DNA of 64,000 nt from Bacteroidia bacterium (GCA_030425505.1 JAUIAB010000002.1:62001-126000), one strand, 5' to 3'; shown: positions 43,126 to 51,176, counted from the stretch's first letter. Notes: generated from the letters alone by a model not told the origin. Made by a program: numbers and translations.

Positions 43126-43983
43126 TTAATTTTTACAGTTTTCTAAAATAGACTGTTCAACTTGTTGCTCGTAGATTTCTGAAAATAACTCAACATAAGT
43201 ATCAGAGGATTTATACCCTTGCTTAATTAATATGTAGGCCTTATTAAGATTGTGGCAAGCAGTATCTTTATCTTTTAAATCTAATTTTAACAGAGCAAGT
43301 CCTTTGTAATAATAAGCTTCAGAAGATTTATCATTACTCTTAATTGCTTTATTGAATACTACAATAGCCTCTTCGTGCATCTTCAAATTGAATAAGCATA
43401 TTCCCTTATTAAGGTAAACTTGATAATCTACCCAACCCTCCCCATGCTCTTTAGATGCATTATCTATGGAAGTATTAAATTCTTGAATGGCTATTTCATA
43501 TTTATGAAGTTGCATATAAGCTAACCCTTTCAAATAGTGAATACATTCACCCATAGGCCAATCCGAAAAACCTGGAGTTGAATCATCATATTTATTCAAA
43601 ATTTCTAGAGATTTTTCATAATCATGATAATAGTATAATAAAACCCATCCATAATACGCTCCAGCTTCATCAGGATCCATTTCATATGCCTTTTCTAATG
43701 CAGACATAGCAATATTGTAATTACCATTTTTTGTATTTTGAACAGATAGCGCATGGTAAATTTCAGCGCTTGGATTTTCCATTTTAGATATAGCAAAACT
43801 CATAATTTGATTGCCTCGTTCATTATTACCATTATATACTTGTGAGTAACCAAAATAAAATAGTAACATATAAACAACTTGATTAAATATAACACCAAGA
43901 ATAGTGATCAGTAAAAACAGTGATAGAAAAAAGATTAAAATTCTCTTTTTCCTTTTTTTTTTCTTCTCTTTTGATTTAATCAT
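43126..43983 (-). CDS. membrane-anchored tetratricopeptide repeat protein of the peptide locus
   Basis: 285 residues. A Lys/Arg-rich start (KSKEKKKKRKKR) precedes one long hydrophobic segment (ILIFFLSLFLLITILGVIF), so the rest would be outside the cytoplasmic membrane. About five TPR units follow (NYNIAMSALEKAYEMDPDEA, KYEIAIQEFNTSIDNASKE, MHEEAIVVFNKAIKSNDKSS, DTACHNLNKAYILIKQ). No catalytic motif is seen. The ATG overlaps the stop of the lipoprotein gene (43980-43983), so it is cotranslated with it as the last gene of the locus. Possible roles are docking, secretion or immunity for the peptide product; none is demonstrated. Confidence 0.8.
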   Translation of the reverse strand: MIKSKEKKKKRKKRILIFFLSLFLLITILGVIFNQVVYMLLFYFGYSQVYNGNNERGNQIMSFAISKMENPSAEIYHALSVQNTKNGNYNIAMSALEKAYEMDPDEAGAYYGWVLLYYYHDYEKSLEILNKYDDSTPGFSDWPMGECIHYLKGLAYMQLHKYEIAIQEFNTSIDNASKEHGEGWVDYQVYLNKGICLFNLKMHEEAIVVFNKAIKSNDKSSEAYYYKGLALLKLDLKDKDTACHNLNKAYILIKQGYKSSDTYVELFSEIYEQQVEQSILENCKN

Positions 43984-44420
43984 TTTGGTAAAATATCTAT
44001 TAATCTTCCATCAGCAACTTTAAAAGCTAAAAACTTGTGGCTATCAATACTTTCACCGTCATCATCTATAGCTGGAATCCAATTTTTCAAACCTTTGGTT
44101 AAGCGCAATAATTGATCAATTATTTTTTGATTAATTGTTTCATATTCATAATCAAGAGAGTATGTAGCTATTTTATAATTTCCTGCTTCTCCCGAACAAT
44201 TTACTTGAAACTGAATACGTACTATACCTGTACTTTTATCACTCTGTATGTTTTTATAATTGTCGTAGAAATGTTTTTTTATCTCATAAAAATCACCCTC
44301 ATAATAAAGAGTAGGATAATAGTATGGATACTTTTCACTCGAACATAGCTGGAAATCACTATTTGAGGAATTACAGGCAGCTAATAAAAAAGTAAGAATT
44401 ATCGAAAAATTACTTTTCAT
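43980..44420 (-). CDS. lipoprotein with TonB-C-like domain in the peptide locus
   Basis: 146 residues with a lipoprotein signal (IILTFLLAAC). The mature domain runs from STGIVRIQFQVNCSGEAGNYKIATYS through YETINQKIIDQLLRLTKGLKNWIPAIDDDGESIDSHKFLAFKV. This is the pattern of the C-terminal domain of TonB-type proteins: a GxVRxxFxV strand, a helix with KxxKxWxPA, and a final strand. There is no N-terminal membrane helix or proline-rich linker, so it is not a classical TonB. The start overlaps the end of the HQTGH protein gene by 11 bases and its stop overlaps the TPR start, which shows operon coupling. It may help export or surface display of the peptide. Confidence 0.72.
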   Translation of the reverse strand: MKSNFSIILTFLLAACNSSNSDFQLCSSEKYPYYYPTLYYEGDFYEIKKHFYDNYKNIQSDKSTGIVRIQFQVNCSGEAGNYKIATYSLDYEYETINQKIIDQLLRLTKGLKNWIPAIDDDGESIDSHKFLAFKVADGRLIDILPK

Positions 44421-45621
44421 CTAAATGAATAGGGTTTAGCTCTTTAAATAAAGAATAAGAAAAATTGTATAGCTGGTTGTCAAGCTTTAAATTTTGAACT
44501 TTCGTAAACCATTTTTTACTCACTTCAATGTGTTTTCTTTTCACTTCAGTAAAAATTTTTAATCCTTTTTTAGTAAATAGCTTTTTTGGATCTGTATCAA
44601 TGTTTTTGCTTTCTTCAAAAATTTTTAAATCCAAATAGCATTTTCCTATATAAAATTTCATTCTTCCTAAAAGCTCATGCAATTTTTCGCCATCAAATAC
44701 ATTTTTTTCTAACATTGCATCTAAGCATATGAATGTTGTGTAATATGTATAAAGAGCATGAAAAACAACATGTATATCTCTAGTTTCAACTATTTCATTT
44801 TCATTATTTTTTAGCTCTTGAACTATATATGAAGGCTCAATACTGAGAAAATCACCTATATCATAAATTAAAGCATTAAATATTATATGACCTGTTTGAT
44901 GCGCAATATCATCAACAAAGAATACCTCATTATAATTTTCTTGATAAGCATTAAAAAAAGCAATGCCTTGAGCGCTTAGCGTTGCAAATGAATTTCTTAA
45001 ATTATCACTGACATTGAAAATAACCACTTTCTTAGTAACTGATTCAATAAGTTGATAATGTTCGGGAATATGCTTCTTGATTAAATGGAAGGCTGTGGTT
45101 AAATTTTCTTTGTGTTTTATTGTGATTTTCTCAATTTCAACTTCTATTCTATTTAAATATTCATCATAATAAAATTGCTCTAATATTGGGATAGGGTATT
45201 TAATCAACTCTATTTTAGTATCTTTAATTATTTCACTTGGTTCATATTTAAACTCGTAAATATTATGACTGTCTTTTAATGAAAAGTTTTGACTTGATTT
45301 AGTTAGTTCTAACCCTTTTAGCTTATACTTTGTAACTAACCATCCACTATTTGGGATGTAAACCCTACCATATTTATCGGTGCTAACCTTAATTATATAT
45401 TTCGGATTACTACTGTAACCAATAATTATTAAATCAAGATACTCTTTGTAATTCTCTTTATTCTTGAAATAAGCAAAAAACAATGGTTCTTGATAAATTT
45501 TATCATCTTCAAAATCTAAAATTTCAAAAATATCTTGTCTCTCTTTGTATAGTAATATTTTTATATTTTCAATTAATTGTTCCCTGCCAGTTCTAAATTT
45601 ATTTTCTACTTCTTCAAACAT
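44410..45621 (-). CDS. candidate RiPP-modifying enzyme, HExxH-type peptide hydroxylase-like (HQTGH variant)
   Basis: 403 residues, no signal peptide, so cytoplasmic. Residues 1-195 are not recognised. Residues about 200-330 resemble the mod_HExxH/alpha-ketoglutarate HExxH peptide beta-hydroxylase family seen beside peptide precursors. The helix DDIAHQTGHIIFNALIYD has His241 and His245 with Gln instead of Glu at 242. About 40 residues later comes RDIHVVFHALYTYY (His284, His288), where the family has its further metal-ligand segment. The Glu-to-Gln change would spoil a zinc protease but not an Fe/2-oxoglutarate centre held by two His. The gene follows the precursor peptide gene on the same strand. 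The family assignment is by eye and needs profile testing. Confidence 0.6.
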   Translation of the reverse strand: MFEEVENKFRTGREQLIENIKILLYKERQDIFEILDFEDDKIYQEPLFFAYFKNKENYKEYLDLIIIGYSSNPKYIIKVSTDKYGRVYIPNSGWLVTKYKLKGLELTKSSQNFSLKDSHNIYEFKYEPSEIIKDTKIELIKYPIPILEQFYYDEYLNRIEVEIEKITIKHKENLTTAFHLIKKHIPEHYQLIESVTKKVVIFNVSDNLRNSFATLSAQGIAFFNAYQENYNEVFFVDDIAHQTGHIIFNALIYDIGDFLSIEPSYIVQELKNNENEIVETRDIHVVFHALYTYYTTFICLDAMLEKNVFDGEKLHELLGRMKFYIGKCYLDLKIFEESKNIDTDPKKLFTKKGLKIFTEVKRKHIEVSKKWFTKVQNLKLDNQLYNFSYSLFKELNPIHLDEK

Positions 45622-45713
45622 TTATTATTTATTATAATATATTAACTCATTTAGCTTTTAAAATTATAATAATGTGTGAAGCTTTTATATGTTGCCTAAG
45701 CACATTAACTTAA

Positions 45714-45750
45714 ATGTAAAGAGGCTGTTTTTTCTTGCAGCCTCATTTAA
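45714..45750 (-). terminator. intercistronic hairpin between precursor and enzyme genes
   Basis: Arms GAGGCTG (45721-45727) and CAGCCTC (45738-45744), extended by TTAAATG and CATTTAA outer pairs, fold on the minus strand 20 bases after the precursor stop. The trailing sequence is only moderately T-rich. It could end most transcripts and let some read through, giving more precursor than enzyme. Confidence 0.6.
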
Positions 45751-45763
45751 AAGCATTCTTTGA

Positions 45764-45964
45764 TTAATCCCACCAATGTCTTGTGTGGTCATCCTCATCA
45801 GGAGTGAAAAGATCCTTCAGATAATTCATTACTTTTGCACCAGTACCATCGCATCCATGACAGTCTGACCAATTTCCTCCTTGAACTTTCTCAAGCACTT
45901 TGTCAGTGTTTACATTTTCTACTTTTGCCTTAAAAGCCTCGAGACTTAATCTTTTTTTGCGCAT
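45764..45964 (-). CDS. candidate RiPP precursor peptide with double-glycine leader
   Basis: 66 residues. The leader (1-30) is charged and helical, RLSLEAFKAKVENVNTDK then VLEKVQGG, ending at Gly29-Gly30, the classic site for a peptidase-containing ABC transporter. The core (31-66) begins NWSDCHGCDG, with Cys35 and Cys38 in a CHGC motif, and ends DDHTRHWWD, rich in Asp, His and Trp. Size, leader and neighbours fit a modified peptide or bacteriocin precursor of Bacteroidota. A TATATTTG promoter lies upstream and a hairpin separates it from the enzyme gene. No exporter gene is in the window. A plain class II bacteriocin is the alternative. Confidence 0.7.
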   Translation of the reverse strand: MRKKRLSLEAFKAKVENVNTDKVLEKVQGGNWSDCHGCDGTGAKVMNYLKDLFTPDEDDHTRHWWD

Positions 45965-46030
45965 AATTATAGATTTTTAAACATATTACCTACTCTATTA
46001 GCTTTTCGGTTTCCGCTATCTTAATCAATA

Positions 46031-46038
46031 CAAATATA
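46031..46038 (-). promoter_or_regulatory. Bacteroidota -7 element for the peptide locus
   Basis: On the minus strand TATATTTG matches TAnnTTTG exactly. It lies about 67 bases upstream of the precursor ATG, which leaves a leader of roughly 55-60 bases. The -33 TTTG is not at the usual spacing (TTTTTG occurs 12 bases upstream). Confidence 0.4.
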
Positions 46039-46083
46039 AAGAGGCTTCTGCAAAAAGAGTAAGCTAGTGGTTGGAAGTCTATG

Positions 46084-46142
46084 TATCCTTATCAGGATAG
46101 TAGTCGACATGAAATACCTCAAGATAGAGCCTTTTCTATCTT
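46084..46142. other. two small palindromes downstream of the BT_3928-type gene
   Basis: TATCCT-TATC-AGGATA (46084-46099) and AAGATAGA-GCCTTT-TCTATCTT (46121-46142) lie just after the stop codon of the minus-strand gene ending at 46156 and before the peptide-locus promoter. The second may be its terminator, though no T run follows on the minus strand. Either could also be a regulator site. Confidence 0.35.
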
Positions 46143-46155
46143 TTAATTAGCATTC

Positions 46156-47262
46156 TCAATATTTTGAATTAAAGTAACTACCTATTTTGTCTGGAGTTTC
46201 AGGGAAATCATTGTAGTGCCACTTTTTTAGTATTGTACCTTCCTTTAAAGCTAGAAAACCTGGATTAGACCGTACCATTGTTTTAAGAACGGTAGCATCC
46301 ACAAGGTAGTAGGGTAGAGGTAGATCATTTTTCTTTAGAAAAGCGTCTGTTTTTGTTTCGCTTGCTGTGAGAATAAGTACCTCATAGTCAGTATTTTCTG
46401 ATGCAAAACCTTTAATATTAGCCTCAAGCAGTTTTTTCTCCACTTTTTTATTCATTTTATGAACTACAACGAATAGTTTCCTTCCAGAAAGAGAAGCTTG
46501 CGTAAAATCTTCTCCAAGAGGAGAAGTTAGATTATAATCTGTGATTTTTGGAGAACACTCTTTCTCATTAATCACTTTTACATCTTTATAGGTATATCCT
46601 GGCTTTTTAACGTACTTCTCAAATTCTACTTCATCTCCATCTTTTTCAAAAATGTATTTGTATTTACAAGGAACACTTGCTTGCATCAAAGATGGAATAT
46701 TTGCACCCTCTTTATAAACTCTAAAATCTATGAATGGCAAATGATTTATCGCATAAACTCCCAAAAAAGTTAGTGCACCAGTTAGAAAAAGAGTAGCAAT
46801 TGCTTTTTGTTTAAATTTTGAGCCTTTGCTTTTCTCCTTTACAAATAAAAGAAGAGAGATAATCAAGAGAAGAATAATGTCTTTACCAAAAGATTGCCAG
46901 GGAGTAAGAGGTATAGCATCTCCAAAGCAACCACAGTCGGTTACTTTATTAAAATAGGCAGAATAGAAAGTTAGAAAGGAAAAAAAGATAATTAAGCCAG
47001 CTGTAATTCTAATGGCCAGCTTTCTTTTAAAGTTTATAATTAGGGCTACTCCAAGTACTATCTCTAAAATATTTAGTACTAAAGCAATAATAAGAGAATA
47101 AGGCTCCAGGTATTTGAAAAGAGAGGTAAAGTCTTCTGAGAAAACACTGAAATATTCTTCTAACTTTATGGCAGTACCAACGGGATCGTTAAGCTTTACA
47201 AGTCCCGAAAAAATAAATACTATTCCTACAAATACTAAGGCAGCTTTATAAATAGTTCTCAT
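46156..47262 (-). CDS. BT_3928-type DoxX/MauE-like membrane protein
   Basis: About 368 residues from the ATG at 47262. The frame is open for 15 more codons, but that extension is made of repeat family B sequence. Four membrane helices in residues 1-140 form a DoxX/MauE-like unit (VFIFSGLVKLNDPVGTAIKLEEYF) with the cysteine motif DCGCFGDAI in a loop. A further helix near 165-185 precedes a C-terminal soluble domain resembling a thioredoxin-like fold (LFVVVHKMNKKVEKKLLEAN, YYLVDATVLKTMVRSNPGFL) without a CxxC. Related MauE/DoxX proteins take part in thiol or quinone redox exchange in the membrane. The exact role is unknown. Confidence 0.82.
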   Translation of the reverse strand: MRTIYKAALVFVGIVFIFSGLVKLNDPVGTAIKLEEYFSVFSEDFTSLFKYLEPYSLIIALVLNILEIVLGVALIINFKRKLAIRITAGLIIFFSFLTFYSAYFNKVTDCGCFGDAIPLTPWQSFGKDIILLLIISLLLFVKEKSKGSKFKQKAIATLFLTGALTFLGVYAINHLPFIDFRVYKEGANIPSLMQASVPCKYKYIFEKDGDEVEFEKYVKKPGYTYKDVKVINEKECSPKITDYNLTSPLGEDFTQASLSGRKLFVVVHKMNKKVEKKLLEANIKGFASENTDYEVLILTASETKTDAFLKKNDLPLPYYLVDATVLKTMVRSNPGFLALKEGTILKKWHYNDFPETPDKIGSYFNSKY

Positions 47263-47265
47263 CTG

Positions 47266-47362
47266 TTTAAAATTTGTGACCTGTCTAGTTTGTTTGGCAC
47301 TCATCATAATAATTGTTTCGTATGTATCTCAGTTTTAAACTAGATATAGTCTATTTCATTTT
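47266..47362. repeat. repeat family B, copy 1
   Basis: Begins TTTAAAATTTGTGACC and ends with the palindrome TAGAT-ATA-GTCTA (47341-47353) plus TTTCATT. Matches copies at 51937-52014 and 57780-57873. It stops 4 bases upstream of the BT_3928-type gene start, the same spacing as copy 2 to its gene. Likely a promoter/operator cassette of the minus-strand gene. Confidence 0.75.
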
Positions 47363-47389
47363 TCTAAATTATAAAACCAGAAATAAAAC

Positions 47390-48085
47390 TTATGAAAATA
47401 AATCCCATATTGGGTCTTTTGGTAGAGGAGCTTCAATAGTGATATTTACTTTACTTACAGGATGTTTAAAACTAAGTTGTTTTGAGTGTAAATAGATTCT
47501 ACCTAATGGGAGATCTGTTTTAGAACCATATTTCACATCATTATATATAGGACTTATAGCATACGATACCTGTGATCTTATTTGATGGGATCTACCTGTA
47601 TGTGGTTCAACCTGAAGAAGTGTAAACTGATTTTTACTGACTAAACCTTCATAAGAAAGCAAAGCCTTTTTAGAGTTCTTCACTTCATAATCATAAGCCC
47701 TTGTTTTGTTTTTTACAGGGTCTTTTTTTAGCCAATGTTCCAGGTTTTCAACCTCTTTTTCTACTTTGTTAGTTACCAGTGCCCAGTATATTTTTTTTAC
47801 TTCTCTTTCTTTAAAAGCATTATTCATTCTGGCTAAAGCCTTTGAAGTTTTAGCAAATAAAATTACTCCTGAAACGGGTCTATCTAATCTATGAATTAGC
47901 CCACAAAACACATTTCCAGGCTTTTGGTATTTTTCTTTTAAATATGATTTTAGAGTATCTACCAAAGATTCATCTCCACTTTTATCACCTTGAGCTAGTT
48001 CTCCCCAGTTCTTATTGATCGCAATTAAGTGGTTGTCTTCAAATAAGATTCTTTTTTCTATACTATCAGTAAGACTCTTTTTCAT
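47390..48085 (-). CDS. RluA-family pseudouridine synthase
   Basis: 231 residues, without the N-terminal S4 domain of RluC/RluD. The catalytic motif [17 protein letters not shown] (Asp of RLD) is intact, and the later [11 protein letters not shown] and [14 protein letters not shown] are standard for the family. It converts uridine to pseudouridine in rRNA or tRNA; the target base cannot be told. The start overlaps panB by 20 bases, so the two are cotranscribed from panB. Confidence 0.92.
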   Translation of the reverse strand: MKKSLTDSIEKRILFEDNHLIAINKNWGELAQGDKSGDESLVDTLKSYLKEKYQKPGNVFCGLIHRLDRPVSGVILFAKTSKALARMNNAFKEREVKKIYWALVTNKVEKEVENLEHWLKKDPVKNKTRAYDYEVKNSKKALLSYEGLVSKNQFTLLQVEPHTGRSHQIRSQVSYAISPIYNDVKYGSKTDLPLGRIYLHSKQLSFKHPVSKVNITIEAPLPKDPIWDLFS

Positions 48086-48887
48086 TAGGGAAGCTTTTTT
48101 CCTTAATATCCTTTATGTATTCTTTTACAGAATCTTTAATTACTTGAGATAGATTTGCATATCTTCTTAAAAAACGAGGATTGAAGTCTTGCGTAATTCC
48201 CAGCATATCTTGCGTGACAAGTACTTGTCCATCCGTAGCAGAACCAGCTCCAATACCTATAGTGGGTATAGGTATCTCTTTAGAAACCTTTTCTGCCAAT
48301 TTTGCTGGAATTTTTTCTAAGACAATAGAAAAGCACCCATAAGAGGCAAGGGCCTTAGCATCACTTATTAATTTTGTAGCCTCTTCTTTTTCTTTTGCTC
48401 TTACTGTATATGTCCCAAACTGATAAATGGATTGAGGGGTAAGCCCTAGGTGACCCATTACAGGAATTCCAGCACTAACAATTCGTTTTACTGCATCTTT
48501 TATTTCTACTCCACCTTCCATTTTAACTGCATGTGCACCAGACTCTTTCATTATTCTAATCGAAGACTTCAAGGCTGTCATACAGTCTCCTTGATAGTAC
48601 CCAAAAGGAATATCTACTACAATTAAAGCTCTTTTTACTGCTTTTACTACAGAAGAAGCGTGATATATCATCTGATCTAGTGTGATGGGGAGAGTCGTTT
48701 CATGCCCAGCCATAACATTAGAGGCAGAGTCTCCCACTAAAAGGATGTCAATACCTGATTGATCAAGAATTTTGGCAGTGGAATAGTCATAGGCAGTAAG
48801 CATAGCTATTTTTTCTCCTGCCTCTTTCATAGCTTGTAGTTGGTGTGTGGTTACTAGTTTAGGGTTTTTAGCTTTTGCACTTGACAT
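48066..48887 (-). CDS. panB: 3-methyl-2-oxobutanoate hydroxymethyltransferase
   Basis: First step of pantothenate synthesis: ketopantoate from ketoisovalerate and 5,10-methylene-tetrahydrofolate. 273 residues forming a TIM barrel. [30 protein letters not shown] (Mg-binding Asp), [20 protein letters not shown] and [24 protein letters not shown] are the family signatures. The N-terminal extension ([20 protein letters not shown]) is ordinary for Bacteroidota. Confidence 0.96.
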   Translation of the reverse strand: MSSAKAKNPKLVTTHQLQAMKEAGEKIAMLTAYDYSTAKILDQSGIDILLVGDSASNVMAGHETTLPITLDQMIYHASSVVKAVKRALIVVDIPFGYYQGDCMTALKSSIRIMKESGAHAVKMEGGVEIKDAVKRIVSAGIPVMGHLGLTPQSIYQFGTYTVRAKEKEEATKLISDAKALASYGCFSIVLEKIPAKLAEKVSKEIPIPTIGIGAGSATDGQVLVTQDMLGITQDFNPRFLRRYANLSQVIKDSVKEYIKDIKEKSFPNEKESY

Positions 48888-48997
48888 ATTTTGTAGGTTT
48901 TTTATAAATCCAAATATCGAAATATTAGTTTGATTTAGCCTACCAAAAAAACTTTTGATTATGAAAATAATTATAGATTCGCTGCGTTACTATCAAA

Positions 48998-49013
48998 GTT
49001 GATTTAGATCAAC
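48998..49013. promoter_or_regulatory. palindrome in the panB-DUF4476 divergent intergenic region
   Basis: GTTGAT-TTAG-ATCAAC is a perfect 6-bp inverted repeat with a 4-base spacer, 111 bases from the panB start and 152 bases from the DUF4476 start. A dimeric regulator site is possible, and chance cannot be excluded. Confidence 0.25.
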
Positions 49014-49164
49014 CAACTTTTAAGTTTACATTATATTTTTGATTTATATGATATTGGGTTACAAATCTTGTCCTAGTTTGTATTTAAAGGTTACTCAAAA
49101 TATATAGTGATAAAAGACTTACTTGTTTTAGAAGTTTAACTGTTAATTATAATTTAATTAGAAA

Positions 49165-50079
49165 ATGAAAAAGAATGTTTTTACTATGCTACTGATGTTT
49201 ATTTCACTAGCATCAATCGCTCAAACCAAAGTACAAGTTAATTACAATGATTTAGACCTACCAGCTTATGCAGATTATGAAGGAGAAACGAGATGCCACT
49301 CTCCAATTAGTGAGGTGACTTTTATGACTGTTTTTTCAAAAGTAGGAAATATTTCTAATGAAACTGATCGTTTTAACAAAGCAGTTAAAAATGTAAAAAA
49401 TTGGTGTATGTCTGCTGCTCAGGTAATGAAACTAGCCACTTTGTTTGACACTAAAGACTATAGAGACCGACTTGTAAAAGTTGCTTGGAAAAAAGCATAT
49501 GATGTTGAAAACCTTACTGAGGCTACTGTTTATTTAGATGGTCTATTTAACGTAAATGTAGATGCAAATGTTGATATGCAGGTGTCTGAAACTAACACTT
49601 CAACAAACAATGAGTCTGAAAGCGGAAGCCTTAGTATGAATGTTAGCTTTAATGTAAATGAAAGTTCTTCTGAAGAGTTTAATAATAATAGTTCTATTCA
49701 AATGAATACTGAGCATAATGATTCCTATAATTCTAACTCCTCTGATGAGTTTTATTATAGCTCTTGTTATGTTTCAGATGATAAGCATGCTAGGTTAGTA
49801 AATAACATTAATTCAAAACCATATCCTGATGAAAAATTGAAAATACTTAAGGTAGGAGCAAAGTCTATGGATTGTCTTAGTTTAAAACAAGTAAAAGAAC
49901 TGCTACAGTTATTTGTTTATCCTAGTGATAAATTAAAAGTGGCTAAGTTTCTTTATAATAAAGTATCTTCAAGTGCAAAAGATGAGTATTATACAATTGC
50001 TGATGAGTTCACTAGTACTTTTGATAGAGATGATTTACTTGATCATATTAATGGAGATAGCCTTGATGATGATTTTTAG
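49165..50079 (+). CDS. exported DUF4476 protein with low-complexity linker
   Basis: 304 residues with a signal peptide (MLLMFISLASIAQ). Two DUF4476-like helical units are seen: one near 65-130 (CMSAAQVMKLATLFDTKDYR) and one at 205-300 (MDCLSLKQVKELLQLFVYPSDKLKVAKFLYNKVSS). They are joined by a Ser/Asn-rich linker of about 60 residues (about 140-200) with little secondary structure. The unit pattern is the same as in the next gene, so they are paralogues. Envelope location is likely; no function is known for DUF4476. Confidence 0.85.
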   Translation: MKKNVFTMLLMFISLASIAQTKVQVNYNDLDLPAYADYEGETRCHSPISEVTFMTVFSKVGNISNETDRFNKAVKNVKNWCMSAAQVMKLATLFDTKDYRDRLVKVAWKKAYDVENLTEATVYLDGLFNVNVDANVDMQVSETNTSTNNESESGSLSMNVSFNVNESSSEEFNNNSSIQMNTEHNDSYNSNSSDEFYYSSCYVSDDKHARLVNNINSKPYPDEKLKILKVGAKSMDCLSLKQVKELLQLFVYPSDKLKVAKFLYNKVSSSAKDEYYTIADEFTSTFDRDDLLDHINGDSLDDDF

Positions 50080-50102
50080 TCATTAAACTATAAACTGCTA
50101 AT

Positions 50103-50140
50103 AAAAAGCCACTTATTTACGTTTAAACTAAGTGGCTTTT
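50103..50140 (+). terminator. terminator after the first DUF4476 gene
   Basis: Arms AAAAGCCACTTA and TAAGTGGCTTTT form a 12-bp stem followed by a T run, 25 bases past the stop codon. It is a strong intrinsic terminator. Confidence 0.85.
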
Positions 50141-50441
50141 TTATTGAGTGGTTTTTAAGAGGAAAGCATAGAGATGCTTTATATGACTAACATTTTTCTG
50201 TATAAGCCACTGAATGTTGCGTAGAAAAGGTTTAAAAAGTTATATACACTTTACGAGCTTATTGAAAAGCCTCATAAAAAGACTAAACGAAACCCGGAGG
50301 ATTATTAAAATCCTTTGAGGTTTTTCTTTAGTTTTCACTATCAAAATAAAGGTTAAAAAAATAATTGAGTGATATACAATTTCCAACTAGAGCTGCCGTT
50401 ATCCTATCAACAAACAGTAATAACTTAAACGAATAGTAACT
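50141..50441. other. rest of the 362-bp gap between the two DUF4476 genes
   Basis: The gap 50080-50441 holds the terminator at 50103-50140, a second long hairpin at 50282-50335, and the presumed promoter region of the next gene. No TAnnTTTG is evident in the last 60 bases, and there is no credible small open frame. Confidence 0.5.
50282..50335. terminator. second long hairpin in the DUF4476 intergenic region
   Basis: AAACC...AGGAT (50289-50302) pairs with ATCCT...GGTTT (50309-50323), and outer bases ACTAAA pair with TTTAGT. The right arm is followed by TTTTC. It lies 200 bases past the previous stop with no gene before it, so it may terminate an unseen small RNA or be a leftover terminator. 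Confidence 0.5.
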
Positions 50442-51176
50442 ATGAAAAATGTATTGTTAATTATATCGATTTGCATAGCAGCTTCTTCATTTGCTCAAAG
50501 AGCAAACAAGCAACATGTTCAAAATAAAAAGCACTATCATGTTAACGTTCAATCTTCTGAAAAATATATTTCTTCAAGATATTCAAGTCATAGACACAGA
50601 GCTTTTACGAGGCTAATTCAAAGTTTAAAGTTTGAAAGTTCTCGAAGAAGAAAAATAGAGATAGTGAGATCAATAAGTGAATCACGCATTGTTTTTAGTT
50701 TAAATCAGGTTAGAAGAGTATTAAATGAATTTTCATTTTCTTCTGACAAGCTAAAGGTGGCAAAACTTCTTTACAGAAACACTAGGAAAAGAAGCAAAGC
50801 TATGTATTACACATTAGTGGATGAGTTGAATTTTAGATCTGAAAAAGAAGACTTGCTAACGTATATAAGTAGAGGTAATAATATGAGATTAGAAGAGCTA
50901 TTAGGAAGAAATATATCTTCTAGAAAAAAGATGGAGATGATAGAGAAAGCAAGTGAATCTTATATGTGTTTCAATTTAAAGCAGGTGAAAAGAATACTAA
51001 ATGAACTTACATTCTCATCTGATAAATTAAGAGCTGCGAAGTTATTGTACAAAAGAACTAGAGGTGAAGATAGAATGCTATACTATACTTTGATGGATGA
51101 GCTAACTTTTAACTCAGAAAGAGAAGAGCTATTCAACTACATCTCTAGCTGTAATAGCCTAGCATACAGATACTAA
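50442..51176 (+). CDS. exported DUF4476 protein, two tandem units, Arg/Lys-rich
   Basis: 244 residues with a signal peptide (MKNVLLIISICIAASSFAQ) and a His/Ser/Arg-rich segment to about 60. Two tandem DUF4476-type units follow (about 65-145 and 150-240). Each has the pattern SRRKxEIVxxxSES...F.LNQVRRxLNELxFSSDKLxxAKLLYxxTR and ends YYTLxDELxFxSExExLxxYIS. The pair is very similar, which indicates recent internal duplication. The protein is strongly basic, unlike the acidic neighbour. Envelope location is likely; the function is unknown. Confidence 0.85.
   Translation: MKNVLLIISICIAASSFAQRANKQHVQNKKHYHVNVQSSEKYISSRYSSHRHRAFTRLIQSLKFESSRRRKIEIVRSISESRIVFSLNQVRRVLNEFSFSSDKLKVAKLLYRNTRKRSKAMYYTLVDELNFRSEKEDLLTYISRGNNMRLEELLGRNISSRKKMEMIEKASESYMCFNLKQVKRILNELTFSSDKLRAAKLLYKRTRGEDRMLYYTLMDELTFNSEREELFNYISSCNSLAYRY

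Noticed and set aside
44839-44960. Reading the HQTGH protein as a secreted zinc metalloprotease
   Set aside because: No signal peptide, Gln in place of the catalytic Glu, and the gene lies beside a leader-peptide gene; a hydroxylase-like role fits better.
46050-46110. Small open frame of about 29 codons on the minus strand upstream of the precursor peptide
   Set aside because: No leader pattern and weak start context, and it overlaps the promoter element; unlikely to be a second precursor.
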